From the NCBI RefSeq assembly GCF_039545455.1, contig NZ_CP154467.1, positions 992,001 to 1,056,000 on the forward strand: a DNA stretch of 64,000 nucleotides. Reading direction: 5' to 3'. Of this stretch, positions 56,312-64,000 are shown one piece after another (within the stretch, counting starts at the first letter, position 1; every line of letters begins with the position of its first letter). Below the pieces are notes generated by a model. That model had not been told where the DNA came from. It saw only the letters and a list, made by a program, of their open reading frames with translations, and ran no database searches. This DNA is from Brucella sp. BE17. Its GTDB lineage: Bacteria > Pseudomonadota > Alphaproteobacteria > Rhizobiales > Rhizobiaceae. A program made the position numbers and the translations under genes.

Positions 56312-58972
56312 CTACCCCGCCAGAAGAGCCTTGACCGCAGCAATCGCCGCATCGGCTTTTTCGCCATCGGGGCCACCGGCCTGCGCCATGTCGGGGCGTC
56401 CGCCGCCACCGGCACCACCAAGCGCACTTGACGCCGCACGCACCAAATCGACAGCACTGAAACGCGTCGTCAAATCTTCGGTAACGGCTGCAACCGCACT
56501 CGCCTTGCCGTCTTCGCTCACCCCAATGAACAACACCACGCCCGAGCCAACCTGCTTCTTGCCTTCATCAGCCAGCGGCTTCAAATCACGCGGCGATACG
56601 CCAGTGACGGTTCTGCCGAGGAAATTGATGCCGTTGATACTCTCCACCGCGCTGCCGCCCTCAGTGGAACCGCCACCAAGCGCCAAGTGCCTGCGGGCTT
56701 CCGTCAACTCACGTTCGAGCTTGCGGCGCTCATCAATCAGCGCATTGACACGCTCCAAAGTCTCGGCAGGTGTGGTTTTGAGGGCAGAAGCAATCGCCTT
56801 CACGCGCTCATCCTGCTCTTCGAGATAAAGGCGTGCGGCCTCTCCCGTCAACGCTTCCATGCGACGCACACCGGCAGCGACTGCGCCTTCCGAGACAACA
56901 CGGACCAGACCAATATCGCCGGTCTGGCGCACATGCGTGCCACCGCAAAGTTCGACCGAATAAGGCCGGTTTGCCTTCTCGCCATGCTTTGCCGTTCCCA
57001 TCGAGACGACACGAACCTCGTCACCATATTTTTCACCGAATAGCGCCATCGCGCCTTCGGCAATGGCGTCATCAACAGCCATCAGTCGCGTGCTGACCGG
57101 CGCATTCTGCAAGATGATCTCATTGGCAATGTTTTCGATCTTTGTCAGTTCTTCTGCCGAAATGGGCTTGGGATGCGAAAAATCGAAGCGCAGGCGATCA
57201 GGTGCCACCAGCGATCCCTTCTGCGCCACATGCGTGCCAAGCGTTTCGCGCAGCGCTTCATGTAGCAGGTGGGTTGCGGAATGATTGGAGCGGATGCGCG
57301 TGCGGCGGTCGCTATCGACTTTCAATTCAACCGTATCACCGGTTTTTGCAGTCCCCTTGGTGACTTCCCCGATATGGATGAAGACGCCTTCGCCCTTCTT
57401 GTGCGTATCCTTGATAGTGATGGCAAAACCTTCGCCCAAAATGACACCGGTATCGCCCTGCTGGCCACCGGATTCGCCATAAAACGGCGTCTGATTGACC
57501 ACAACCAGGACAGCCTCACCTTCTTTAACTGATTGCACTTCCGCGCCATCATGCACCAGAGCCGTAATCACGCCTTCAGCGCTCTCGGTCTCGTATCCCA
57601 GAAACTCTGTCGCTCCGACCTTATCCTTGATGCCGAACCAGATAGTTTCGGTTGCAGCTTCTCCCGATCCCGACCAGTTGGCGCGGGCTTCGGCTTTCTG
57701 GCGTTCCATGGCGGCGTTGAAAGCATCGGTATCGACACTTACACCACGCTGGCGCAACGCATCCTGCGTGAGATCGAGTGGAAAGCCATAAGTGTCGTAA
57801 AGCTTGAAAGCGGTTTCACCGTCAAGGCGATCCCCCTCACCAAGCGTACTTGACGCATCCGACAAAAGGCCAAGGCCGCGCTCCAATGTCTTACGGAAAC
57901 GGGTTTCCTCAAGCTTGAGCGTTTCGGAAATGAGCGCTTCAGCACGAATAAGTTCCGGATAAGCCTGTCCCATCTCGCGGATAAGGGCCGGCAGCAGACG
58001 CCACATCAGCGGCTCTTTGGCACCAAGCAACTGTGCGTGACGCATGGCGCGACGCATGATGCGGCGCAGCACATAGCCGCGGCCTTCATTGGATGGCAGC
58101 ACGCCATCGGCAATCAGGAAGCTCGATGCGCGCAAGTGATCGGCAATCACACGGTGGCTGGCGCGGAAATCGCCCTCAGCCTTGATGCCGGTTGCTTCTT
58201 CCGAAGCGCGGATCAACGCCGTGAACAAGTCGATATCGTAATTGTCATGCACGCCTTGAAGAACGGCAGCAACGCGCTCCAGCCCCATTCCGGTATCGAT
58301 GGAAGGGCGCGGCAGATCGACCCGTTCATCCTTGCTCAGCTGCTCGAACTGCATAAAGACGAGATTCCATATCTCGATAAAACGGTCGCCGTCCTCATCG
58401 GGAGATCCGGGAGGTCCGCCCCAGATATGATCGCCGTGATCAAAGAAAATTTCCGAACAAGGTCCGCACGGGCCGGTGTCACCCATGGCCCAGAAATTGT
58501 CACTCGTCGCAATGCGAATGATGCGATCATCGCTCAAGCCTGCGATCTTTTTCCAGAAATTCGCGGCATCGTCGTCGGTGTGATAGACGGTGACGAGCAG
58601 CTTGTCCTTGGGAAGGCCAAATTCCTTGGTGATCAGGTTCCAGGCATGGTGGATCGCCTCTTCCTTGAAATAATCACCAAAGGAAAAATTCCCCAGCATT
58701 TCAAAGAAGGTGTGGTGGCGAGCCGTATATCCGACATTATCGAGATCATTGTGCTTGCCGCCGGCCCGAACGCATTTCTGCGAAGTCGTCGCACGGCTAT
58801 AGGGGCGATGCTCCAGTCCTGTAAAAACATTTTTGAACTGCACCATTCCCGCATTGGTGAACATGAGCGTGGGATCATTGCGTGGAACCAGCGGGCTTGA
58901 TGAGACAACCTCATGCCCGTTCTTGCGGAAATAATCGAGAAATGTCGATCGGATCTCGTTGACGCCAGCCAT
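56312..58972 (-). CDS. alaS: Alanyl-tRNA synthetase
   Basis: 886 residues, the usual length. Charges tRNA-Ala. The N-terminal class II core has [60 protein letters not shown] and [13 protein letters not shown]. The editing domain has [16 protein letters not shown] and [20 protein letters not shown]. The C-terminal C-Ala region ends [20 protein letters not shown]. Starts at an ATG at 58972, 291 bases upstream of a bidirectional terminator. Confidence 0.97.
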   Translation of the reverse strand: MAGVNEIRSTFLDYFRKNGHEVVSSSPLVPRNDPTLMFTNAGMVQFKNVFTGLEHRPYSRATTSQKCVRAGGKHNDLDNVGYTARHHTFFEMLGNFSFGDYFKEEAIHHAWNLITKEFGLPKDKLLVTVYHTDDDAANFWKKIAGLSDDRIIRIATSDNFWAMGDTGPCGPCSEIFFDHGDHIWGGPPGSPDEDGDRFIEIWNLVFMQFEQLSKDERVDLPRPSIDTGMGLERVAAVLQGVHDNYDIDLFTALIRASEEATGIKAEGDFRASHRVIADHLRASSFLIADGVLPSNEGRGYVLRRIMRRAMRHAQLLGAKEPLMWRLLPALIREMGQAYPELIRAEALISETLKLEETRFRKTLERGLGLLSDASSTLGEGDRLDGETAFKLYDTYGFPLDLTQDALRQRGVSVDTDAFNAAMERQKAEARANWSGSGEAATETIWFGIKDKVGATEFLGYETESAEGVITALVHDGAEVQSVKEGEAVLVVVNQTPFYGESGGQQGDTGVILGEGFAITIKDTHKKGEGVFIHIGEVTKGTAKTGDTVELKVDSDRRTRIRSNHSATHLLHEALRETLGTHVAQKGSLVAPDRLRFDFSHPKPISAEELTKIENIANEIILQNAPVSTRLMAVDDAIAEGAMALFGEKYGDEVRVVSMGTAKHGEKANRPYSVELCGGTHVRQTGDIGLVRVVSEGAVAAGVRRMEALTGEAARLYLEEQDERVKAIASALKTTPAETLERVNALIDERRKLERELTEARRHLALGGGSTEGGSAVESINGINFLGRTVTGVSPRDLKPLADEGKKQVGSGVVLFIGVSEDGKASAVAAVTEDLTTRFSAVDLVRAASSALGGAGGGGRPDMAQAGGPDGEKADAAIAAVKALLAG

Positions 58973-59210
58973 AATTCACCTTTGGGCTTCCCCGCCCTGA
59001 ATGGATGCGAGCCCGAAGCCGCATCGATTGTCTTGTTTGAGCCTCACAACACCGGCAAAAAGCCGATAATTGCGAGACTTATCCATCCGATCACCTTGAA
59101 AGGCCGAATGGATTTTCCGGTTGACCGCTTTTAACGATGCGCTGCTTTCCTGTCCAGACAAGCAATGTGCGCTATAAAAGCAATTATACGATTATGCCGC
59201 GTACAAAAAC

Positions 59211-59239
59211 AAAACCCCGCGCTGATAGCGCGGGGTTTT
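59211..59239. terminator. Bidirectional terminator beside recA
   Basis: AAAACCCCGCGCT (59211-59223), loop GAT, AGCGCGGGGTTTT (59227-59239), a perfect 13-bp stem with T runs on both sides. It serves recA on the minus strand and ends 25 bases past its stop. Confidence 0.93.
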
Positions 59240-59263
59240 GTTGTCAGTTTCAAATACAGAAGA

Positions 59264-60349
59264 TCACGCTTCCGCAGCCTCTGCACCGCCGTCTTCCTCA
59301 GGCCCGGCATCATCAAGCAGTTGCTCGGCAATCAAGCCTGCGTTCTGGCGTAGTGTCGTCTCGATTTCCAGCGCCACTTCCGGGTTCTCTTTCAGATAGT
59401 TCTTGGCGTTTTCACGCCCCTGCCCCAGACGCTGTGAATTATAGGAGAACCATGCGCCGGATTTCTCAACGATACCGGCCTTCACGCCAAGATCGACCAG
59501 CTCGCCCGTCTTGGAAACACCGGCACCATACATGATGTCGAATTCGACCTGCTTGAAGGGTGGTGCCAACTTGTTCTTGACCACCTTGACGCGGGTCTGA
59601 TTGCCCACCACTTCATCACGTTCCTTGATGGCGCCGATACGGCGGATGTCGAGACGAACCGAGGCATAGAATTTAAGCGCATTGCCGCCCGTTGTGGTTT
59701 CAGGCGAACCAAACATCACGCCGATCTTCATACGAATCTGGTTGATGAAGATGACCATACAGTTGGAACGCGAAATCGACGCCGTGAGCTTGCGCAAGGC
59801 CTGGCTCATCAGACGAGCCTGAAGACCAGGCAACGAATCGCCCATTTCGCCTTCAATTTCTGCGCGCGGTGTCAAAGCGGCAACAGAGTCCACCACCAGA
59901 ACGTCGATTGCGCCTGAGCGCACCAGCGTATCGGTAATCTCAAGCGCCTGCTCACCGGTATCGGGCTGTGATATCAACAGGTTCTCAAGATCCACACCAA
60001 GCTTGCGGGCATAAACGGGATCAAGCGCATGTTCCGCATCGACAAAGGCGCAGATACCGCCCTTTTTCTGCGCTTCAGCAATTGTATGCAGCGCAAGCGT
60101 GGTCTTACCCGAGCTTTCGGGTCCATAAATCTCAACGATACGCCCCTTGGGCAAGCCGCCGACGCCCAACGCGATATCGAGCGAGAGCGAGCCGGTTGGC
60201 ACAGTCTCGATATCAACCACTTCGTTCTGGCCAAGCCGCATGATCGAGCCTTTGCCGAACGCCCTTTCAATTTGCGACAACGCCGCATCCAGAGCCTTAG
60301 TCTTGTCCACTGAATTATCCTCAACAAGTCGCAATGATTTCTGAGACAT
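59264..60349 (-). CDS. recA: Recombinase RecA
   Basis: 361 residues. Walker [21 protein letters not shown], Walker B VVDSVAAL, and loop 2 / signature segments [20 protein letters not shown] and [20 protein letters not shown]. The C-terminal tail is acidic ([12 protein letters not shown]), as in other RecA proteins. An SOS box is found 124 bases upstream (60473-60487). The start has GAGGA upstream. Confidence 0.98.
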   Translation of the reverse strand: MSQKSLRLVEDNSVDKTKALDAALSQIERAFGKGSIMRLGQNEVVDIETVPTGSLSLDIALGVGGLPKGRIVEIYGPESSGKTTLALHTIAEAQKKGGICAFVDAEHALDPVYARKLGVDLENLLISQPDTGEQALEITDTLVRSGAIDVLVVDSVAALTPRAEIEGEMGDSLPGLQARLMSQALRKLTASISRSNCMVIFINQIRMKIGVMFGSPETTTGGNALKFYASVRLDIRRIGAIKERDEVVGNQTRVKVVKNKLAPPFKQVEFDIMYGAGVSKTGELVDLGVKAGIVEKSGAWFSYNSQRLGQGRENAKNYLKENPEVALEIETTLRQNAGLIAEQLLDDAGPEEDGGAEAAEA

Positions 60350-60472
60350 CTTACACCATCCTCTTGTCTCGCTTGAAGCCCGGCAGGCTCATCGACAAGA
60401 ACTATTTGTATCTGTTTTGTTCTTGTTTTGCAATATGCACAACATATTGATTTATTTGACTAATTAAATTTT

Positions 60473-60487
60473 GTTCTTTTATTGTTC
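60473..60487 (-). promoter_or_regulatory. LexA (SOS) box of recA
   Basis: GTTCTTTTATTGTTC fits the alphaproteobacterial SOS consensus GTTC-N7-GTTC exactly. It lies 124 bases upstream of the recA start in AT-rich DNA, the usual place for LexA control of recA. Confidence 0.85.
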
Positions 60488-60576
60488 CGAAATTTTGATT
60501 TTGAAGAGAATATAAAAACTATTCGATGATACAGCCTAATCCGAGCGTTTTATCAAAAGACGATTCGGCCAGACGC

Positions 60577-60609
60577 AAAAAGTGCAGCCTTTCAGATGAA
60601 AGGCTGCAC
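60577..60609 (-). terminator. Terminator of the OmpA-like lipoprotein gene
   Basis: GTGCAGCCTTTC (60582-60593) and GAAAGGCTGCAC (60598-60609) form a 12-bp stem with loop AGAT, followed on the minus strand by a five-base T run (60577-60581). It starts 27 bases past the gene stop. Confidence 0.92.
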
Positions 60610-60636
60610 CGCATTTTAGATGGAAAGCTGACCGGC

Positions 60637-61302
60637 TTAGCTTGCTGCGCGCAGTGGCGAAATCTGAATTTCGACGCGGCGGTTTTGTGCACGTCCATCC
60701 GGGCTCGCATTGCTGGCCACTGGCTGGGTTGCGCCATAACCGATAATGGCAAAGCGACGCGGATCGATACCCTGTGAACCAAGATATTGGGCCACAGACG
60801 CGGCGCGGCGCTGCGACAGGGCTTGATTGTGGCTGGCGCTGCCGGTCGAATCGGTGTGGCCGTGTACATCCACCAGCGTCTGATTGAACTTGCGCAGCAC
60901 GATGGCAACAGAATTCAGCGTCGCATAGAACTGGCTCTTCACCTGGTCCTGATCTGTATCGAAGGTAATGCTGGATGGCATGTTGAGGATAATCTGGTCG
61001 CCATTACGCGTCACCGAAACGCCGGTTCCCTGCAATTGCGAACGCAGCTCATTTTCCTGACGATCCATGTAATTGCCGATGGCTCCGCCGCCCAGCGCAC
61101 CGATACCGGCACCGATCAGCACGGCATTGCGCTGTGCGCGGCTGGAACCGCCGACCATAAGGCCACCGAGCGCACCGACAGCCGCACCAATGCCCGCGCC
61201 GCCCGCCGTGTTCGACATTTTTTGCTCGCCCGTATAGGGATCGGTCGTGCAGCCCGCAAGAAAAGTAACGCCGATCAGCGCGATAGTGATTTTCTTCAAC
61301 AT
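60637..61302 (-). CDS. OmpA family lipoprotein (YiaD-like)
   Basis: 221 residues from the ATG at 61302 (MLKKITIALIGVTFLAGC), with a lipobox FLAGC; the frame runs on to 61470 without a signal peptide. A glycine-rich region (NTAGGAGIGAAVGALGGLMV, then IGAGIGALGGGAIGNYMDR) resembles a glycine-zipper, and the C-terminal OmpA domain binds peptidoglycan (FDTDQDQVKSQFYATLNSVA, DVHGHTDSTGSASHNQALSQ, RAQNRRVEIQI). YiaD-type proteins tether the outer membrane. It lies downstream of the lytic transglycosylase gene. Confidence 0.93.
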   Translation of the reverse strand: MLKKITIALIGVTFLAGCTTDPYTGEQKMSNTAGGAGIGAAVGALGGLMVGGSSRAQRNAVLIGAGIGALGGGAIGNYMDRQENELRSQLQGTGVSVTRNGDQIILNMPSSITFDTDQDQVKSQFYATLNSVAIVLRKFNQTLVDVHGHTDSTGSASHNQALSQRRAASVAQYLGSQGIDPRRFAIIGYGATQPVASNASPDGRAQNRRVEIQISPLRAAS

Positions 61303-61396
61303 GGAATAGTCATCCTCAATTTGCGATTCGCGCCGCTTATAATGGCGCTTCAAGGCCGGATATTGTTCAAAGACTAGAATCGCCCCGGTGTTTGTT

Positions 61397-61981
61397 TTAG
61401 CGAATGCCGCCGCAAGAGCGCAACTGCGCCGCATAACGATTGGCCATCGCCTGTGTCCGTTTCGCGCCATTCAAAGCTGTGGCATTGCCACGCCACACAC
61501 CGCGCGAATATCCCCCATGCCCGCTGTAATAAGCCAGATAGAGACTATAGGCATCCGAACGGCTGATGCCATTTTTCCGATAGCTCTGATAGTGATACCA
61601 GCCAATGAAATGGATGGCATCGCTAAAATTACTACGCGATGCCGTCCAGCGGCCTGTTTCGCGCTTGTAACGATCCCATGTGCCGCTCAGCGCCTGCGAA
61701 TAACCATAGGCACTGGAGGCCCGCTTCCACGGAATGATCCAGAGGATTTTCTTGCGCGGCGGTCGCGCATAGGGCTGGAAGCCCGATTCCGTATAGATCG
61801 TTGCCATCAGCACAGGGACAGGCACGCCGAACTCGCGTGAAACACGCTTAGCCGCACTCTGCCAATTATTGATCCAACCATCGCGCTGATCGAAGACTGC
61901 GCAGACATTGTTCACTTGCCGCGGGGCAGTCGCACAACCTCCAAGGATCATGAGCGCGACGAGACACAAAACACGCATCAT
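61397..61981 (-). CDS. Lipoprotein with lytic transglycosylase SLT domain
   Basis: 194 residues. N-terminal lipobox LMILGGC. The catalytic SLT-type Glu is likely in LMATIYTESGFQPYARPP, followed by SSAYGYSQALSGTWDRYKRE and the C-terminal YLAYYSGHGGYSRGVWRGNA. Probably cleaves peptidoglycan from the outer membrane side. It is separated from rarA by about 100 bases. Confidence 0.88.
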   Translation of the reverse strand: MMRVLCLVALMILGGCATAPRQVNNVCAVFDQRDGWINNWQSAAKRVSREFGVPVPVLMATIYTESGFQPYARPPRKKILWIIPWKRASSAYGYSQALSGTWDRYKRETGRWTASRSNFSDAIHFIGWYHYQSYRKNGISRSDAYSLYLAYYSGHGGYSRGVWRGNATALNGAKRTQAMANRYAAQLRSCGGIR

Positions 61982-62082
61982 GGGAAACCTCGTCTTTTAC
62001 TCTTTTTTAAAAGGTAAAAGTAAAGGCGAAATTAACTTATTCTTTTGAATCCATTATGGTTTACAAAGGGTTGAGATTTTTT

Positions 62083-63393
62083 TCAGCGCGTGCGCTCCTG
62101 CCTGAGCCGTGTCCAGTAATCAAGCCGCTTGCGGATATCGCGCTCGAAACCGCGTTCGGGCGGGTCGTAGAATTTCTGCCGTCCCATGGCTTCGGGGAAA
62201 TAATCCTGCCCCGAAAAAGCATCAGGCTGATCATGGTCATAGGCATAGCCCACCCCATAACCTTCGGTTTTCATCAGTTTGGTCGGCGCATTCAGGATAT
62301 GGCGCGGTGGCACAAGAGAGCCGTGTTCCTTGGCTGCCCGCATCGAAGCCTTGTAGGCCATATAGACAGCGTTGGATTTTGGCGCGGTTGCCAGATAAAC
62401 ACAGGCCTGCGCCAATGCCAGTTCGCCTTCGGGCGATCCCAGATAATCATAGGCGTCTTTTGCAGCGTTGCAGATGACGAGCGCCTGCGGATCGGCAAGG
62501 CCGATATCCTCAACCGCCATGCGCACCAGTCGTCGTCCCAGATAAAGCGGATCTTCACCCGCATCGAACATGCGGCAAAGATAATAAAGCGCTGCATCGG
62601 GATCGGAGCCACGCACTGATTTATGCAGCGCCGAAATCAGATTGTAGTGGCCGTCCTGACTTTTGTCGTAAACGGGCGCACGGCGCTGCACCACGTCCTG
62701 CAATTTCTCGGCATCGAATACTTCGTCGGTACGCGCCGCCCGCCAGATCTCCTCGGCAAGCGTCAGCGCTGCACGGCCATCGCCATCGGCCATGCGGATG
62801 AGGCTTGCTCGCGCCTCTTCATCAAGCGGCAAAGGACGCTCTTCCTGCTCTTCGGCGCGTGTTAAAAGCGTTGCGATGCTTGCCGCATCATGCGGGTGAA
62901 AAGTCAGCACCCGCGCCCGCGACAACAAAGCGGCATTGAGCTCAAAGGACGGGTTTTCTGTGGTGGCCCCGATGAGGATGACGGTACCATCCTCCATCAC
63001 AGGTAAAAAACTGTCCTGCTGGGCACGATTGAAGCGATGAATTTCGTCCACAAAAAGCAGCGTCTGGCGTCCAGACATGCGCCGGGAGCGGGCCATTTCA
63101 AACACTTTTTTAAGATCGGCCACACCAGAAAAGATCGCTGAAATCTGCTCGAAAGCAAGCTCCGTCTCGCCTGCCAAAAGCCGGGCCACTGTAGTCTTGC
63201 CGGTGCCAGGTGGTCCCCAGAAAACCATCGATCCAAGCGAACCCGACGCGATCATGCGCGTCAACACGCCTTCTGGGCCGGTCAGGTGCTCCTGACCCGT
63301 AACATCGCCAAGGGTTTTGGGGCGAAGACGATCTGCCAACGGCCGGTTACGGTCCGCATTGGGATCAACAGATGCAGAAAACAGATCGCTCAT
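62083..63393 (-). CDS. rarA: Replication-associated recombination protein RarA (MgsA)
   Basis: 436 residues. AAA+ clamp-loader-like ATPase active at stalled forks. Walker A GPPGTGKTTVARLLAGETEL, Walker B LLFVDEIHRFNRAQQDSFLP, sensor segment VILIGATTENPSFELNAALL, and C-terminal segments DAALYYLCRMFDAGEDPLYL and PRHILNAPTKLMKTEGYGVG. Length normal. The htrA-like gene upstream ends 32 bases before it. Confidence 0.95.
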   Translation of the reverse strand: MSDLFSASVDPNADRNRPLADRLRPKTLGDVTGQEHLTGPEGVLTRMIASGSLGSMVFWGPPGTGKTTVARLLAGETELAFEQISAIFSGVADLKKVFEMARSRRMSGRQTLLFVDEIHRFNRAQQDSFLPVMEDGTVILIGATTENPSFELNAALLSRARVLTFHPHDAASIATLLTRAEEQEERPLPLDEEARASLIRMADGDGRAALTLAEEIWRAARTDEVFDAEKLQDVVQRRAPVYDKSQDGHYNLISALHKSVRGSDPDAALYYLCRMFDAGEDPLYLGRRLVRMAVEDIGLADPQALVICNAAKDAYDYLGSPEGELALAQACVYLATAPKSNAVYMAYKASMRAAKEHGSLVPPRHILNAPTKLMKTEGYGVGYAYDHDQPDAFSGQDYFPEAMGRQKFYDPPERGFERDIRKRLDYWTRLRQERTR

Positions 63394-63425
63394 ATCCCTC
63401 GCCGATCATATTAAAACGCTCGCAG

Positions 63426-64000
63426 TTAGCGGATAAACTGGCGCAACAGCGCGCCATTGCGCTCGATCTCCATGCGCCATGCAAGCCCGCGCCCGGCATC
63501 GAGAACCGCCAACAGATCATTGATGCTACGGATCGCATTGCCATTGAGATTTCGGATAATATCGCCCTTCCGAAGGCCCAGCCGCGCGGCAGGCGAATTG
63601 GCGTAGACCTCGATAATGACAACCCCCTGCGCATCGCCGCGCAAACGCAGCTTCTTTGCCGTTTCGGGCGTCAGTTCCTGCACGGCAGCGCCTGAAAACG
63701 GGCTATCGCCCTTGATGATCTGCGGTTCTCTCTGCCTGACTTCCGGTGCTTTGGTCAGCATGACCGGAATGGTCTCATTCTTGCCATTGCGCAAAACCTC
63801 GACCGAAACAGTGTTGTCGATGCCTGCTGTGGACAACCGATACCCCAGCACATCCTGATTATCGACACGCACGCCCTGAATGCCCAAAACGACATCACCG
63901 ACCTTCAAGCCGGACTTTTCCGCAGGCCCATCCTTGGCAAGCGCAGTAATGAAAGCGCCATAGGGTCGGTCCATGCCAAGACTTTCGGCAAGCTCCGCCG
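63426..64000 (-). CDS. Do family (HtrA/Deg) serine protease, C-terminal part only
   Basis: The reading frame continues past the window edge (AELAESLGMDRPYGAFI), so only the last 191 or so residues are seen. It holds two PDZ domains: the first around SGLKVGDVVLGIQGVRVDNQ and the second around GVVIIEVYANSPAARLGLRK followed by GDIIRNLNGNAIRSINDL. The protease domain lies outside. Periplasmic quality control is expected. The gene ends 32 bases before rarA. Confidence 0.88.
   Translation of the reverse strand, partial: AELAESLGMDRPYGAFITALAKDGPAEKSGLKVGDVVLGIQGVRVDNQDVLGYRLSTAGIDNTVSVEVLRNGKNETIPVMLTKAPEVRQREPQIIKGDSPFSGAAVQELTPETAKKLRLRGDAQGVVIIEVYANSPAARLGLRKGDIIRNLNGNAIRSINDLLAVLDAGRGLAWRMEIERNGALLRQFIR

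Noticed and set aside
60414..60428. GTTT-N7-GTTT as a second SOS box before recA
   Set aside because: It lacks the C at the fourth position of both half sites; the exact GTTC-N7-GTTC at 60473 is a better candidate.

Overview
The window looks like a stretch of chromosome from an alphaproteobacterium of the order Hyphomicrobiales, most probably Brucella in the broad sense (including former Ochrobactrum). The grounds are the gene order rpsB-tsf-pyrH-frr-uppS-cdsA-rseP-bamA-lpxD-fabZ-lpxA-lpxI-lpxB, an EipB-type (DUF1849) periplasmic protein, an icd / alaS / recA neighbourhood, a GTTC-N7-GTTC type SOS box before recA, a dispersed palindromic repeat of the rhizobial type at 3025-3069, and the absence of dxr from its usual place between cdsA and rseP, as known for Brucella. 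No rRNA, tRNA, insertion sequence, prophage or CRISPR array was seen. Coding density is high and the content is mostly core chromosome.

Layout. 1-4289 (+): three surface-polysaccharide genes (5'-truncated glycosyltransferase, GT4 glycosyltransferase, polysaccharide pyruvyl transferase). 4294-8516: AI-2E family permease, HPP/CBS membrane protein, TauE/SafE exporter and a divergent LysR regulator. 8491-12171 (-): a sitABCD-type manganese/iron ABC transporter with TTGCAA-rich upstream DNA. 12556-25948 (-): a long envelope and translation cluster (lipid A genes, bamA, rseP, cdsA, uppS, frr, pyrH, tsf, rpsB). 26101-31043: eipB, a RidA protein, a glycerophosphodiesterase, a FemAB-like GNAT protein, an HIT protein and an AzlCD pair. 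31251-35975: clpA-clpS, and a D-alanyl-D-alanine carboxypeptidase with a SPOR domain on the other strand. 36041-42889: small and metabolic genes (DUF1489, L-serine dehydratase, DUF1624 acyltransferase, MerR regulator, ElaB-like protein, queF, DUF924). 42890-50180: a propionyl-CoA module (ScfR/PccR-type regulator divergent from pccB-pccA-mcm). 50240-55341: murI, trmJ, a DJ-1/PfpI protein, a ribbon-helix-helix protein and icd. 55412-64000 (-): a TPR-like protein, alaS, recA, an OmpA-like lipoprotein, a lytic transglycosylase, rarA and the 3' end of a Do-type (HtrA) protease.

Less obvious items: a preQ1-I type riboswitch ahead of queF (41537-41568), followed by a hairpin; two genes too short for ordinary ORF calling (52575-52733, a 52-residue secreted protein with a perfect Shine-Dalgarno and its own terminator; 38514-38612, a 32-residue single-span membrane peptide, less certain); a structured rpsB leader; a 14-bp palindrome between a MerR regulator and a hypothetical gene; TTTGCAAA-type operator DNA overlapping the apparent start of the propionate regulator; an intrinsic terminator buried in the coding end of a convergent gene; and a 12-bp tandem duplication abutting the RBS of the RidA gene. 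I saw no wholly new multi-gene system. The riboswitch and the unannotated small genes are the best candidates for something overlooked.

Several starts were moved from the longest open frame to an internal start with a better ribosome binding site or family-consistent length; the reason is given in each entry.
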